Shown here piece by piece: positions 37,441-46,784 of a DNA stretch of 49,529 bases. Every line of letters begins with the position of its first letter. Position 1 is the stretch's first letter. The stretch is from Bifidobacterium breve (lineage in GTDB: Bacteria > Actinomycetota > Actinomycetes > Nanopelagicales > Nanopelagicaceae), in the NCBI GenBank assembly GCA_945876865.1, contig CAMCPZ010000006.1, forward strand, positions 1 to 49,529, in the 5' to 3' direction. A program made the translations under genes and the position numbers. The notes beneath the pieces are model-generated. The model was not told the origin of the DNA. It searched no databases and worked only from the letters and a program-made list of their open reading frames with translations.

Positions 37441-38433
37441 ATGTCTAATGAGATTCAGAAGTTTCAAGACCCTGGCCTACCTGAACATGTTCATCGCAAA
37501 ACAGATGTAGATCCAAAGGCAGCAGACCGCGCAGAGCGCCAAGTATCAATTCTCTTTGTTCTATCTGCCTTATCTACCGCTTTAGCAATCTACGCATATG
37601 TTTTTATCAGTGATGAAATTTTCTTCTTCCTTCCAATAATGGGTGACACAAATGCCCACCAACTATTCCTCGGTCTTGGCATGGCTTTCTCTCTTTTATT
37701 TATCGGTCTTGGGTTAGTTCATTGGGCAAAAAATTTGATGCCCGATACTGAAGTTATTGCTGAGCGCCATGAATTTCGTTCTCCCGATGAAGATCGTGCA
37801 GATTTTGTAAGAACTGTTAAGGAACAAGCTGGTGCTGCAGGATTAGGGCGTCGCTCTCTAATCAAGAGGACTCTCGGATTAGCGCTCGGCGCCTCTGCCC
37901 TTACCCCAATTGTTTTACTTCGCGATTTAGGCCCGTTGCCAGGAAAAGAACTTGAGAAAACTTCCTGGAAAACTGGAACTCGTTTAGTTACAGATCCGGG
38001 CGATCGACCTATCCGTCCAGAAGATTTAGAAGTTGGTGCTGTCGCGCAGGTTCTTCCTGAGTTAGAGCCTGGCAAGGTGCGCCACTTGTATGACATCGCA
38101 AAAGATGCGGTTCTACTTATCCGACTTCGCCCTTCGGAATTTCAATTAGATGCCGAGCGGCTCTCATGGACTTATGACGGAATCATTGCATTCTCAAAGA
38201 TTTGCTCTCATATGGGATGCGCCGTTGCACTCTACGAACAACAGACAAAACATTTACTCTGTCCTTGCCACCAATCAACATTTGATGTGACGCGAGCAGC
38301 GAAGGTTATCTTTGGACCAGCTGCAAGGCCATTGCCACAACTTGCAATAACGGTTGATAGCGATGGAAATCTAGTCGCACAAAGACCATTTAACGAACCT
38401 GTCGGACCTAGCTTTTGGGAGCGCTCATCATGA
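37441..38433 (+). CDS. qcrA: Cytochrome bc1 complex Rieske iron-sulfur subunit
   Basis: Carries the 2Fe-2S cluster between quinol and cytochrome c. At 330 aa it has the long actinobacterial form with three N-terminal helices (two in residues about 33-95 and a third around 143-160, with RRSLIKRTLG ahead of it), then the Rieske fold with cluster motifs CSHMGC and CPCHQS. It ends in an ATGA overlap with qcrB. A TAGGGT hexamer built on the qcrC stop ends 8 nt before its ATG. Confidence 0.96.
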   Translation: MSNEIQKFQDPGLPEHVHRKTDVDPKAADRAERQVSILFVLSALSTALAIYAYVFISDEIFFFLPIMGDTNAHQLFLGLGMAFSLLFIGLGLVHWAKNLMPDTEVIAERHEFRSPDEDRADFVRTVKEQAGAAGLGRRSLIKRTLGLALGASALTPIVLLRDLGPLPGKELEKTSWKTGTRLVTDPGDRPIRPEDLEVGAVAQVLPELEPGKVRHLYDIAKDAVLLIRLRPSEFQLDAERLSWTYDGIIAFSKICSHMGCAVALYEQQTKHLLCPCHQSTFDVTRAAKVIFGPAARPLPQLAITVDSDGNLVAQRPFNEPVGPSFWERSS

Positions 38434-40022
38434 AAAAAGCAGAACGTATTGGCGGCAATGTTGCGAGCTATGTAGATGATCGCACAGGTGCTGCGAAGTG
38501 GCTTCGCAAGAATTTAACCAAGGTCTTCCCAGATCATTGGTCCTTCATGCTCGGCGAGATTGTTCTCTATTCTTTTGTTATTTTGCTTCTTTCAGGAACA
38601 TTCTTAACTTTCTGGTTCGATCCCTCCCAGCGCGAAGTAGTCTATGAAGGAAGTTACGAGCCGCTTCAAGATATAAAGATGTCAGCAGCATACGCATCCG
38701 CGCTTCACATCTCCTTTGATGTTCGCGGTGGTCTGTTAATGCGCCAGATACACCACTGGTCTGCGCTCCTATTCATGGCTGGAATGATCGCCCACTTGAT
38801 GCGCGTCTTCTTTACCGGCGCTTTCCGCAAGCCTCGTGAAGCTAACTGGTTAATTGGAGTTGGACTCGTAACACTTGGAATTGTTGAAGGTTTCCTTGGT
38901 TACTCACTTCCAGATGATTTACTTTCAGGAACTGGTGTGCGAATTGCCGAAGCAATTATTCAAGCACTCCCCGTTGTCGGTTCTTACTTGGCGTTCTTTG
39001 CCTTTGGTGGTGCCTTTCCAGGAGAGGCATTTATTCCTCGAATCTATACGGTGCATGTGCTCTTACTGCCCGCAGCGTTCTTGGCGCTGATAACAATTCA
39101 CTTGATGTTGGTTTGGTATCAGAAGCACACCCAATATCCAGGCCCTGGGCGCACTGAAAAGAATGTTGTTGGCTATCCGCTAATGCCGATCTACATGGCG
39201 AAAGCCGGTGGCTTCTTCTTCATAGTCTTTGGTGTTACTGCCTTACTCGGCGCACTTGCATCTATTAACCCCATCTGGCTCTATGGACCGTACAACCCCG
39301 GGCAAGTATCTGCCGGCTCACAGCCGGACTTTTATATGGGTTGGCTCGATGGTTTAGTTCGAATGTTCCCCCCACTCGAGAGTTACGTTCTCGGCTACAC
39401 AATTTCCTGGAACATTTTAATTCCAGGCCTAATTATTCCTGGCATTTTATTTACCTTGATGGCGCTCTATCCATTTATCGAATCTTGGATGACCGGAGAT
39501 AAGAGCGAACACCACTTGCTAGATCGACCACGCAATAATCCAAACCGCACTGCTATTGGCGCGATGTCATTGTCCTTCGTCTTAGTTACCTTAATTAATG
39601 GTGGAAATGACCTTCTCGCCACCCACTTTGACCTCACTATCAATCAGATCATGTGGTTTAGCAGAATCGGCGTAATTGTTATCCCACCGCTGGTCTTCGT
39701 TATAACTAAGAGAATCTGTCTATCACTGCAGCGCGCTGATCGCGAAAAAGTTCTGCATGGCCGCGAAACTGGTCGCTTAGTGATGCTCCCTCATGGCGAA
39801 TTCGTTGAAATTCACGAAGAGCTAACGCCTGCTGAAAAGTTCACGCTTACCCAGCACCTGCAACCAAAGGCACTTGTTGTTCCGGATACCGATGCGAATG
39901 GTGTAAAAAACCCGCAAGGCATCAAGGGCAAGATTCGGGCGCGATTTAGTCAAGCACATGTCGAACAGATTCCGGCACCGACTGAGAGTGAAGCGAAAGC
40001 GCTAGGAAGTGGACACCACTAA
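38430..40022 (+). CDS. qcrB: Cytochrome bc1 complex cytochrome b subunit
   Basis: Quinol-oxidising dihaem membrane subunit. The 530-aa protein has haem-ligand histidines in IHHWSALLFMAGMIAHLMRV and YTVHVLLLPAAFLALITIHLM, the quinone-site PDFYMGWLDG, and a C-terminal extension (about 120 residues after the last helix) as in other actinobacteria. I use the ATG at 38430, which overlaps the qcrA stop (ATGA) and has GGGAG upstream. Convergent with the ctaC-D-F genes. Confidence 0.96.
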   Translation: MKKAERIGGNVASYVDDRTGAAKWLRKNLTKVFPDHWSFMLGEIVLYSFVILLLSGTFLTFWFDPSQREVVYEGSYEPLQDIKMSAAYASALHISFDVRGGLLMRQIHHWSALLFMAGMIAHLMRVFFTGAFRKPREANWLIGVGLVTLGIVEGFLGYSLPDDLLSGTGVRIAEAIIQALPVVGSYLAFFAFGGAFPGEAFIPRIYTVHVLLLPAAFLALITIHLMLVWYQKHTQYPGPGRTEKNVVGYPLMPIYMAKAGGFFFIVFGVTALLGALASINPIWLYGPYNPGQVSAGSQPDFYMGWLDGLVRMFPPLESYVLGYTISWNILIPGLIIPGILFTLMALYPFIESWMTGDKSEHHLLDRPRNNPNRTAIGAMSLSFVLVTLINGGNDLLATHFDLTINQIMWFSRIGVIVIPPLVFVITKRICLSLQRADREKVLHGRETGRLVMLPHGEFVEIHEELTPAEKFTLTQHLQPKALVVPDTDANGVKNPQGIKGKIRARFSQAHVEQIPAPTESEAKALGSGHH

Positions 40023-40050
40023 ACCTTAGGGACTGATACTTAGGAATTAA

Positions 40051-40452
40051 TTAATGAGCGTTGTTAGATGGTTTTTCGTATTCAAGGACGAAACCAAAAA
40101 TGCTAACAACTAATCCACCTACAGCTATCAGCGTTAACCACCAACCGATGATCAGGCCTAAACCTGATAGCACCATGAAGAATGCAAGTGGAAGTGGCCA
40201 CCATGAATGTGGTGAATAGAAACCGAGTTCACCTGCAGAGTCTGAAATTTCGCCAGTGACGTTATCTTCTGGAAGAGTATTTCCAAGACGCTTATCTGTA
40301 AACCAGAGGTAGAAACCAATCAAGCCAGCCAATCCACCAGAGAGAGCCATGGCTGTAATTCCAACCGCTTCACCGCCAAGCAACCAGTAAATTACTGTGA
40401 CGATTGCGTAAAAAGCTGCAAGACCAATAAATAACCAGTAACCAGTTTTCAT
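40051..40452 (-). CDS. ctaF: Cytochrome c oxidase subunit IV (CtaF type)
   Basis: Small accessory subunit of the actinobacterial aa3 oxidase. The 133-aa protein has four helices and the family pattern of a TGYWLFIGLAAFY start, LWFTDKRLG after helix 2, and YSPHSWWPLPLAF before helix 3. A GAAGGA Shine-Dalgarno inside the end of ctaD lies 8 nt before its ATG; it follows ctaD with a 2-nt gap. Confidence 0.9.
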   Translation of the reverse strand: MKTGYWLFIGLAAFYAIVTVIYWLLGGEAVGITAMALSGGLAGLIGFYLWFTDKRLGNTLPEDNVTGEISDSAGELGFYSPHSWWPLPLAFFMVLSGLGLIIGWWLTLIAVGGLVVSIFGFVLEYEKPSNNAH

Positions 40453-40454
40453 CC

Positions 40455-42110
40455 TTAATGTCCTTCAGTCTTTATGTGAGGGTAATTGAGATCGAATGCT
40501 GGGCGCTCGCTGCGAATACGAGGCATTGATATGAAGTTGTGACGTGGTGGCGGACACGATGTCGCCCATTCAAGCGAGGCGCCATATCCCCACGGATCAT
40601 CCACACCAACCATCGGAGACTTTCTGGTGATCCAGACATTCATGAAGAATGGAATCATTGAAAGTGCCAAGAGAACCGAGCCTATTGTTGAAATTGTATT
40701 CATTGTTGTAAAACCATCGGTAGCTAAATAATCTGCATAACGTCGTGGCATTCCCTTAATTCCGAGCCAGTGTTGAATAAGGAATGTCATATGGAAGCCG
40801 AAGAACAGAGTCCAGAAGTGGATCTTTCCAAGGCGCTCGTTCAACATCTTGCCTGTCATCTTTGGCCACCAGAAATAGAAACCAGCAAACATCGCAAAGA
40901 CCACAGTTCCAAAGAGAACGTAATGGAAGTGGGCAACTACGAAGTAGGAAGCAGAGACTGCAAAGTCAAGTGGAGGTGAAGCGAGAATAATTCCAGTAAT
41001 TCCGCCAAAGAGGAAGGTAATCAAGAAGCCCATTACCCAGAGCATCGGGGTTTCGAATGAAACGCTTCCGCGCCACATCGTTCCGATCCAGTTAAAGAAC
41101 TTAACGCCAGTTGGAACACCGATTAGAAATGTCATGAATGAGAAGAATGGAAGCAGAACCTGCCCGCTAGCAAACATGTGGTGCGCCCAAACCGACACTG
41201 AGAGCGCAGAGATTGCGATTGTCGCTGCGATAAGTCCTTTATAACCGAAGATCGGTTTGCGGCTAAATACCGGAAGAATTTCAGTGGCAATTCCGAAGAA
41301 TGGAAGCGCCAAGATATAAACCTCGGGGTGCCCGAAGAACCAGAAGAGATGCTGCCAGAGCATCGCTCCTCCGTTAGCCGGATCAAAGATATGCGAGCCA
41401 AATAATCTGTCAGATTCCAGAGCTAAAAATGCTGCTGCTAGTGGTGGGAAAGCGAGCAGAACTAAAATTGAAGTCAGAAGAACGTTCCAGGTAAAGATTG
41501 ACATTCGGAACATCGTCATTCCAGGGGCGCGCATTGTAAAAATAGTTGTAATGAAGTTAACGCCACCAAGAATTGTTCCAATACCGCTAATTGCTAATCC
41601 AACAATCCATAAATCCCCACCGATGCCTGGTGAATACTGTGCATTTGAAAGTGGCGCATAAGCAGTCCAACCAAATGATGCTGCTCCGCCTGGTGTTAAG
41701 AATCCGGCAAAAGCCATTATTCCTCCGAAGAGGAAGAGCCAATACGAGAGCATATTCATTCTTGGGAAGGCGACATCTGCTGCACCAATTTGCAGCGGCA
41801 TGATTACATTCGCAAAACCAACGAACAATGGTGTTGCAAACATAAGCAACATAATCGTTCCGTGCATAGTGAATACTTGGTTGTATTGCTCGTTAGAAAT
41901 AAATTGCAGACCAGGGCGTGCAAGTTCGGCACGCAAAATTAGCGCCAATAGTCCAGCAATAAGGAACCAGGCAAATGTTGTATATAGATAGAGATAACCA
42001 ATCATCTTGTGATCAGTAGATGTAATGATTTTTACGAAAAGTTGGCCTTTGGTGAGCTCTCTCTTAACAGGAGCACCCTCGACTGCTGTTCTGGTTGCGT
42101 ATGTAGTCAT
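40455..42110 (-). CDS. ctaD: Cytochrome c oxidase subunit I (aa3 type)
   Basis: Catalytic subunit with haem a, haem a3 and CuB. At 551 aa with twelve helices it has the haem-a His in [19 protein letters not shown] with the His-Tyr cross-link, the CuB pair in AHHMFASG, and the haem a3/a pair in [10 protein letters not shown]. It starts 1 nt after the ctaC stop codon. The operon is ctaC-ctaD-ctaF. Confidence 0.98.
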   Translation of the reverse strand: MTTYATRTAVEGAPVKRELTKGQLFVKIITSTDHKMIGYLYLYTTFAWFLIAGLLALILRAELARPGLQFISNEQYNQVFTMHGTIMLLMFATPLFVGFANVIMPLQIGAADVAFPRMNMLSYWLFLFGGIMAFAGFLTPGGAASFGWTAYAPLSNAQYSPGIGGDLWIVGLAISGIGTILGGVNFITTIFTMRAPGMTMFRMSIFTWNVLLTSILVLLAFPPLAAAFLALESDRLFGSHIFDPANGGAMLWQHLFWFFGHPEVYILALPFFGIATEILPVFSRKPIFGYKGLIAATIAISALSVSVWAHHMFASGQVLLPFFSFMTFLIGVPTGVKFFNWIGTMWRGSVSFETPMLWVMGFLITFLFGGITGIILASPPLDFAVSASYFVVAHFHYVLFGTVVFAMFAGFYFWWPKMTGKMLNERLGKIHFWTLFFGFHMTFLIQHWLGIKGMPRRYADYLATDGFTTMNTISTIGSVLLALSMIPFFMNVWITRKSPMVGVDDPWGYGASLEWATSCPPPRHNFISMPRIRSERPAFDLNYPHIKTEGH

Positions 42111-42111
42111 A

Positions 42112-42876
42112 TTAAGCCACCTTCAAACTGGAGATATATTCTTGGTATTCACTTGGAGTTACTACTTTCACGCTAAAGCGCATCTGGGAGTGGGAACGAC
42201 CACATAAAATATTGCAGAAACCAGGATAGGTGCCGAGTTTGTTTGCACTGAACTCAATATTGTTGGTCACTCCAGGAAGATTTTGGATCTGAATCATGAA
42301 TGCTGGAATCCAGAAACCATGAACAACATCTGTTGAGGTTATTTTAAATTTAACGCGCTCACCTAGAGGAAGTACTAGGGTCGGAGGCTTTGCCGTAGTT
42401 CCAGTAACTATTGGGGCTTCCGGATTGTCACGATAGGTGAATTGCCATGACCATTGAAAAGCATTTACATCAATTAAATGACTGGCTTGGCTATCCGGTG
42501 TGACTTTTACAATTTCAGATTGTTTAACTGCGGTGAAGTAGAAGAGAACTGCAACGATGATGAATGGAATAACCGTGTAAGCAACTTCGACTGGCACGTT
42601 GTACTGAGTTTGCTTTGGAACTTCGTCGCCCTTGCGGCGATGTCGGAACACTGGCCACATAATTAAGATCGCGGTGAAGACTCCAACAACTGCGGCTGCA
42701 ATCCAAGCGCCCTGCCAAAGTGGGATTGTTGTGTCATTCACGCTTGAAACGCCCTTAGGAAATCCCATGCCAGATATGTTTTCTGTGGAGCAAGATGTCA
42801 GAAAGGAAATCGACCCGATTGAAATCCCCGTGAAGAGGGCTCTGGCTAAAGATTTCTTGGTGGGTCTAGAACTCAT
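42112..42876 (-). CDS. ctaC: Cytochrome c oxidase subunit II (lipoprotein)
   Basis: Holds the CuA electron entry site. The 254-aa protein has a lipoprotein signal (ISFLTSC, lipobox LTSC), two helices, FQWSWQFTY, the CuA His in [11 protein letters not shown], and [12 protein letters not shown] with the two Cys, His and Met ligands. No fused cytochrome c domain is present; the dihaem QcrC serves as donor. TATTCT ends 6 nt before the ATG. Confidence 0.97.
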   Translation of the reverse strand: MSSRPTKKSLARALFTGISIGSISFLTSCSTENISGMGFPKGVSSVNDTTIPLWQGAWIAAAVVGVFTAILIMWPVFRHRRKGDEVPKQTQYNVPVEVAYTVIPFIIVAVLFYFTAVKQSEIVKVTPDSQASHLIDVNAFQWSWQFTYRDNPEAPIVTGTTAKPPTLVLPLGERVKFKITSTDVVHGFWIPAFMIQIQNLPGVTNNIEFSANKLGTYPGFCNILCGRSHSQMRFSVKVVTPSEYQEYISSLKVA

Positions 42877-42882
42877 TGGATA

Positions 42883-42888
42883 AGAATA
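42883..42888 (-). promoter_or_regulatory. -10 element for leaderless ctaC-ctaD-ctaF transcript
   Basis: TATTCT on the minus strand, 6 nt before the ATG at 42876. It lies 33 bp from the plus-strand -10 of the divergent gene. Confidence 0.55.
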
Positions 42889-42921
42889 TCCCTCGGATTC
42901 GCCTCTTTAACCATGCGGGAG

Positions 42922-42927
42922 TAGCGT
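42922..42927 (+). promoter_or_regulatory. -10 element for leaderless desulfurase-like transcript
   Basis: TAGCGT, then 7 nt to the GTG at 42935. Confidence 0.45.
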
Positions 42928-42934
42928 TCGATGC

Positions 42935-43993
42935 GTGGTTTCCATCACCCCAAGTTTCCAATCCGAACCCCGACTCCATGATGCTGCTCGGATGGCACTT
43001 CCCCATATTTTTGAGGTCACTTGGCCAGATCCATCAAAACTTGGCGCCGATTCAAAGAGTGCTGCCCTTCTTTTAAATGAAGCCCGAGAAACCTTTGCTA
43101 GCCATCTGGGAATTCGCACTGATGAAATCCATTTTTTGGGCGAACCGAATCTAGGTTTTCACTTGGGGCTCAGCGGATTGATGTCGAGTCAGAGAAGATT
43201 GGTTTATAGCAACATCGATCGGATGGAAGTCTTTGCAGTAGCCGAGGGCCATACATCCGAAATGCTTGAGGTTGACCCAAATGGTCAGATCAATTTCCCA
43301 GAACTAATGAAGGATGACGTTCTCGCTCTGCAGCTTTGCAACCGCGAAACCGGAACCATTCAAAATGGACGACCAAAATCGCCAGATCTGCTCGCAGGAT
43401 TGTTTGTCGATGCAACTGCCTCCGGCACCAGAATCAAACTTCCGGCAAATTGGAGCACCGCACTCTGGGATTCGACTGCATGGGGCGGACCAAGTGGGCT
43501 TGGAGTGTTTGCCGTTTCGAAGAGCGCTAATTGGAGCAATCCGCTCCCCCATTTAGATGGCCGAATCAATCCTGGACCAGCATCTCTTGCTTTAATTGTT
43601 GCCAGCGCACTTGCGATAGATAGTTGGGTTGCAGATGAGAAGAATCTGGCAGCGAAAATTGCAGCGATAAATAGCGAGATTCGAAGTTACATTTCAAGCA
43701 ATATTCCAGATTCAGATCTTGCACCCGGCGGGGCCGACCATTTAATTAGCGCTTCATTCCTGTATGTAAATGCTGAACAGCTAGTGACAAAGCTTGCGGA
43801 CAAGGGGTATCCCGTGGATTCGGGCTCTGCATGTAGTTCTATCAATATGCAACCAAGTCATGTTCTGGCTGCACTCGGCGTGCTGACCCAAGGAAATATT
43901 CGACTTACAATTCATCACGCAATCACCTTTGAAGAGGTCAAAGAATTTCTAGAAGTTTTATCCCAAACTGTTAGCGAATTGCGTGATAAATAA
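42935..43993 (+). CDS. Cysteine-desulfurase-like protein missing PLP-binding residues
   Basis: By fold this is a NifS/IscS-type class V aminotransferase (352 aa), but key residues are changed. The expected Schiff-base lysine (SAHK.GGPxGVG) is Ala182 in DSTAWGGPSGLG, and the ring-stacking His (IEH) is Arg96 in SNIDRMEV. Retained are Asn136 in CNRETGTIQ, Asp159 in FVDA, and the sulfur-accepting Cys300 in SGSACSSINMQPSHVLAALG. Start is a GTG at 42935. It is joined to tusA by a TAATG overlap. In other actinobacteria I recall a single desulfurase-TusA fusion at this locus, so this looks like the split form with an inactivated PLP site. Confidence 0.8.
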   Translation: MVSITPSFQSEPRLHDAARMALPHIFEVTWPDPSKLGADSKSAALLLNEARETFASHLGIRTDEIHFLGEPNLGFHLGLSGLMSSQRRLVYSNIDRMEVFAVAEGHTSEMLEVDPNGQINFPELMKDDVLALQLCNRETGTIQNGRPKSPDLLAGLFVDATASGTRIKLPANWSTALWDSTAWGGPSGLGVFAVSKSANWSNPLPHLDGRINPGPASLALIVASALAIDSWVADEKNLAAKIAAINSEIRSYISSNIPDSDLAPGGADHLISASFLYVNAEQLVTKLADKGYPVDSGSACSSINMQPSHVLAALGVLTQGNIRLTIHHAITFEEVKEFLEVLSQTVSELRDK

Positions 43994-44202
43994 TGATCCT
44001 AGATTGCTTAGGAAAACGTTGCCCACTTCCAATTATTGAACTTGCAAAGGCTCTGGCAGATAAACCGATTGGCTTCACGTTAACGCTCTTGAGCGATGAT
44101 CCCGCCTCCCAGCCTGACCTGATCGCATGGTCACGGATGACCGGAAATTCTGTTGAAACCAGCGGGGCAAACACTTTTCAGATAACTAAGTTAGCCAACT
44201 AA
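43993..44202 (+). CDS. tusA: TusA-family sulfur carrier
   Basis: Small sulfurtransferase that carries persulfide sulfur, for example to tRNA thiolation or molybdenum cofactor synthesis. The 69-aa protein has the family motif CPLP with catalytic Cys10 in DCLGKRCPLPII and the C-terminal beta strand pattern. Its ATG shares a base with the stop of the desulfurase-like gene, which implies coupled translation. It overlaps the convergent kinase gene by 12 bp. Confidence 0.9.
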   Translation: MILDCLGKRCPLPIIELAKALADKPIGFTLTLLSDDPASQPDLIAWSRMTGNSVETSGANTFQITKLAN

Positions 44203-45180
44203 TCTTGGCTCAAGCTTCGCGCTTACTTCGCCGGCAGCAGCTCCGCCATAGGCCTCGGTAAATCTTGTAATAAATTCAGCTTTTGTAAATCGGTATTCCT
44301 GAGTTCCTTTAATTTCAATACAAAATGTTGCGAGCATCGAACCTATTTGGGCACATCGTTCATGGCTAAGGCCCCAAGCAAGACCTGCAATAAAACCGGA
44401 ACGGAAACAATCACCAACACCAGTCGGATCAATCTTCAACTTCTCTTTTGGCACTCCAACAGTTATTGGTGCTTTGCCATGCTCTTCAACACGCGCACCT
44501 TCGGAACCAAGCGTGATTACCCGAACCGCAACTTTGCTAAAGATTTCGGCATCGCTCCAACCAGTTTTTTGAATGGTCAAAGCAAGTTCGTATTCATTTA
44601 AAAATAAATACCGTGCGCCTTCGATTAACTGCTTGATTGCTTCGCCATCCATTCGAGCCAATTGTTGAGATGGATCAGCAGCGAATGGAATTCCCATGGT
44701 TCGAGCACTCTGGCTGTGGCTCAGCATCGCATCCGGGTCATCCGGTGAAATTATTAGTAAATCGAATTTTCCAGTTTTCTCAACTATCGGTGCGAGCTCA
44801 ATCTCTCTAGCTTCACTCATGGCACCAGGAAAGAAGGATGCAATCTGATTTAACTCTTCATCGGTTGTGACCATAAAGGAGGCGGTTAGTAGCTCTTTAG
44901 AGACCTTTACGTGAGTGGTATCAACGCCATGCCTAGTTAGCCAAGAATCGTAATCCGACCAATCCGTTCCTACTGCCGCGATGAGATATGGGTTTAGACC
45001 TAGCGCACCGATTCCAAATGCAATATTCGCTGCGGTTCCACCGCGTCTGATATCAAGACCATCGACTAAGAAAGAGAGTGAGACTTTATCCAGAGAACCA
45101 ACTACCAAAGAGTCAGTGAACTTTCCGGGAAAAGTCATTAAATGATCGCGCCCGACAGAACCGGCGCAGGCAATCTTCAT
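44191..45180 (-). CDS. PfkB-family kinase, adenosine-kinase-like
   Basis: A 329-aa ribokinase-fold sugar/nucleoside kinase. It shows the N-terminal GSVGRDHLM, GGTAANIAFGIGALG, and the C-terminal anion-hole/catalytic motif DPTGVGDCFRSGFIAG with the base Asp. In Mycobacterium a PfkB member near ctaC and an ErpA-like gene is adenosine kinase, which is why I lean to adenosine; a sugar substrate is not excluded. It is unlinked here from the other salvage genes. Confidence 0.82.
   Translation of the reverse strand: MKIACAGSVGRDHLMTFPGKFTDSLVVGSLDKVSLSFLVDGLDIRRGGTAANIAFGIGALGLNPYLIAAVGTDWSDYDSWLTRHGVDTTHVKVSKELLTASFMVTTDEELNQIASFFPGAMSEAREIELAPIVEKTGKFDLLIISPDDPDAMLSHSQSARTMGIPFAADPSQQLARMDGEAIKQLIEGARYLFLNEYELALTIQKTGWSDAEIFSKVAVRVITLGSEGARVEEHGKAPITVGVPKEKLKIDPTGVGDCFRSGFIAGLAWGLSHERCAQIGSMLATFCIEIKGTQEYRFTKAEFITRFTEAYGGAAAGEVSAKLEPRLVG
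44193..44210. terminator. Small hairpin over the convergent tusA / kinase ends
   Basis: AGCCAA pairs with TTGGCT around a 6-nt loop. There is no T-tract on either strand, so intrinsic termination is doubtful. Confidence 0.25.
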
Positions 45181-45203
45181 AACTTTTTTAAGTAACTGTT
45201 TAG

Positions 45204-45575
45204 TTAGTTAAAAGAGTCGCCACAGGCGCATGAACCCTGGGCATTTGGATTATCGATTGTGAATCCTTGCTTTTCGATAGTGTCAACGAAATCAATTGAT
45301 GCGCCCATCAAATAAGGCGTGCTCATCTTGTCGGTAACAACACTTACTGCACCAAACTTAGTAACAGTGTCGCCATCTAATGAACGATCATCAAAATAGA
45401 GTTGGTATTTCAGGCCGGAACATCCACCAGGTTGCACTGCAACACGCAGGCTTAGGTCATCGCGACCCTCTTGAGCTAGAAGCGCAGCAACCTTTGCGGC
45501 AGCTACATCGGTGAGTCCAATTCCAGTTGCAGGCGCATTGGAAATTGTTACCTCTTGTGAAGTCTCTGTGCTCAT
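45204..45575 (-). CDS. erpA: Iron-sulfur cluster carrier (ErpA/IscA, HesB family)
   Basis: A-type carrier that delivers Fe-S clusters to client proteins; NadA, encoded divergently, is a 4Fe-4S client. The 123-aa protein has the three conserved cysteines, one in PGGCSGLKYQLYF and two in GSCACGDSF at the C-terminus. The ATG at 45575 was chosen over one at 45587 because GGGGAG lies 4 nt before it. Confidence 0.92.
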   Translation of the reverse strand: MSTETSQEVTISNAPATGIGLTDVAAAKVAALLAQEGRDDLSLRVAVQPGGCSGLKYQLYFDDRSLDGDTVTKFGAVSVVTDKMSTPYLMGASIDFVDTIEKQGFTIDNPNAQGSCACGDSFN

Positions 45576-45616
45576 CGTTCTCCCCATCTAAATTAGATAA
45601 TGAGTAAAGGCTACTC

Positions 45617-45622
45617 CATAAT
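45617..45622 (+). promoter_or_regulatory. -10 element for leaderless nadA transcript
   Basis: CATAAT, then 6 nt to the ATG at 45629. Confidence 0.5.
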
Positions 45623-45628
45623 GTCCCT

Positions 45629-46780
45629 ATGGGCTCATCAAGACTTTCCGAATTGCTCTTGCTCGGCCAAGGTGCCGATCCGAAGAGCGAACGTGGAGTG
45701 TCATGCGATGGCGAACTGCCCGCAGCAAGTGACCCACAATTAGTAGAGCGAGCTCGGGTAGCAAGAGCCGCACTCGGCGATCGTGCGATGGTGTTAGGCC
45801 ACCATTATCAGCGCGATGAAGTAATCCAATTTGCCGACATAACTGGCGATTCATTTAAGTTGGCTCAGGCCGCACAATCCAATGACTCTGCCGAGTTTAT
45901 CTTCTTCTGTGGCGTGCACTTCATGGCAGAGAGCGCCGACATCCTTACCTCGCCAAACCAAAAAATAATTCTTCCCGATTTAGCTGCGGGTTGCTCGATG
46001 GCTGATATGGCAACTGCTAAACAAGTTGACGATTGCTGGAAAGCGCTGGAGAAAGTAGGCGTAGCAAGTAAGACAACTCCAATTACGTATATGAATTCAT
46101 CAGCTGCGATTAAGTCCTTTACCGGAAAAAATGGTGGCGCAGTCTGCACATCCTCAAATGCGATGCGTGCAATGAACTGGGCTTTTGAGAAGGGCGAGAA
46201 AGTCTTATTCCTGCCCGACCAACATTTGGGACGCAACACAGCAGTATTAAACCTAGGATTAAAACTTGAAGATTGCGTTCTCTGGAATCCCTGGAAACCA
46301 AATGGTGGACTTACTGATGCCCAAATTATTGCGGCAAAGGTAATTCTCTGGCGCGGACATTGCTCGGTTCATGGAAGATTTTCACTTGAAAATATAACTC
46401 AGATGCGGGCGAAACTTCCTGGCGTTCAGATTTTGGTTCACCCAGAATGTCAGCATGAAGTTGTTTCAAATGCCGATGTTGTTGGCAGCACCGAGATGAT
46501 TATTCAGACCATAGAAAATTCGGCCCCGGGTAGCAAATGGGCGGTAGGAACCGAATTGAATCTGGTCCAGCGACTGGCAAATAGATTTTCGGATCGCGAA
46601 GTCCATTTCTTGGATAAAACCGTCTGCTATTGCTCTACCATGAATCGAATCGACCTTCCCCATCTGGTCTGGGTGATGGAGTCCTTAGTAGCTGGACGTT
46701 TGGTTAATCAAATCTCAGTAGATTCGCAGACAGCGACTTATGCAAAAGTTGCGCTAGAGCGAATGCTCGCTCTACCGTAG
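45629..46780 (+). CDS. nadA: Quinolinate synthase
   Basis: Condenses iminoaspartate with dihydroxyacetone phosphate to quinolinate for NAD synthesis, using a 4Fe-4S cluster. The 383-aa protein keeps VLGHHYQRDEVIQFAD, the cluster cysteines in GCSMADMA, CTSSNAMRA and HPECQHEV, DQHLGRNTA, and TELNLVQRL. nadB and nadC are not in the window. Its TAG stop overlaps the last base of the -10 hexamer for the next gene. Confidence 0.96.
   Translation: MGSSRLSELLLLGQGADPKSERGVSCDGELPAASDPQLVERARVARAALGDRAMVLGHHYQRDEVIQFADITGDSFKLAQAAQSNDSAEFIFFCGVHFMAESADILTSPNQKIILPDLAAGCSMADMATAKQVDDCWKALEKVGVASKTTPITYMNSSAAIKSFTGKNGGAVCTSSNAMRAMNWAFEKGEKVLFLPDQHLGRNTAVLNLGLKLEDCVLWNPWKPNGGLTDAQIIAAKVILWRGHCSVHGRFSLENITQMRAKLPGVQILVHPECQHEVVSNADVVGSTEMIIQTIENSAPGSKWAVGTELNLVQRLANRFSDREVHFLDKTVCYCSTMNRIDLPHLVWVMESLVAGRLVNQISVDSQTATYAKVALERMLALP
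46773..46778 (+). promoter_or_regulatory. -10 element for leaderless DUF3043 transcript
   Basis: TACCGT, then 6 nt to the ATG at 46785; it lies within the last codons of nadA. Confidence 0.45.
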
Positions 46781-46784
46781 TGAC

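Noticed and set aside
40022-40051. Terminator between convergent qcrB and ctaF
   Set aside because: No stable stem or T-tract could be found in the 28-nt gap.
42935-44202. Frameshift splitting a desulfurase-TusA fusion by sequencing error
   Set aside because: The first gene ends in a clean stop after a natural C-terminus and the second starts with its own ATG and a full TusA domain, with a TAATG junction typical of coupling; two separate genes are the simpler reading, though an ancestral fusion is possible.
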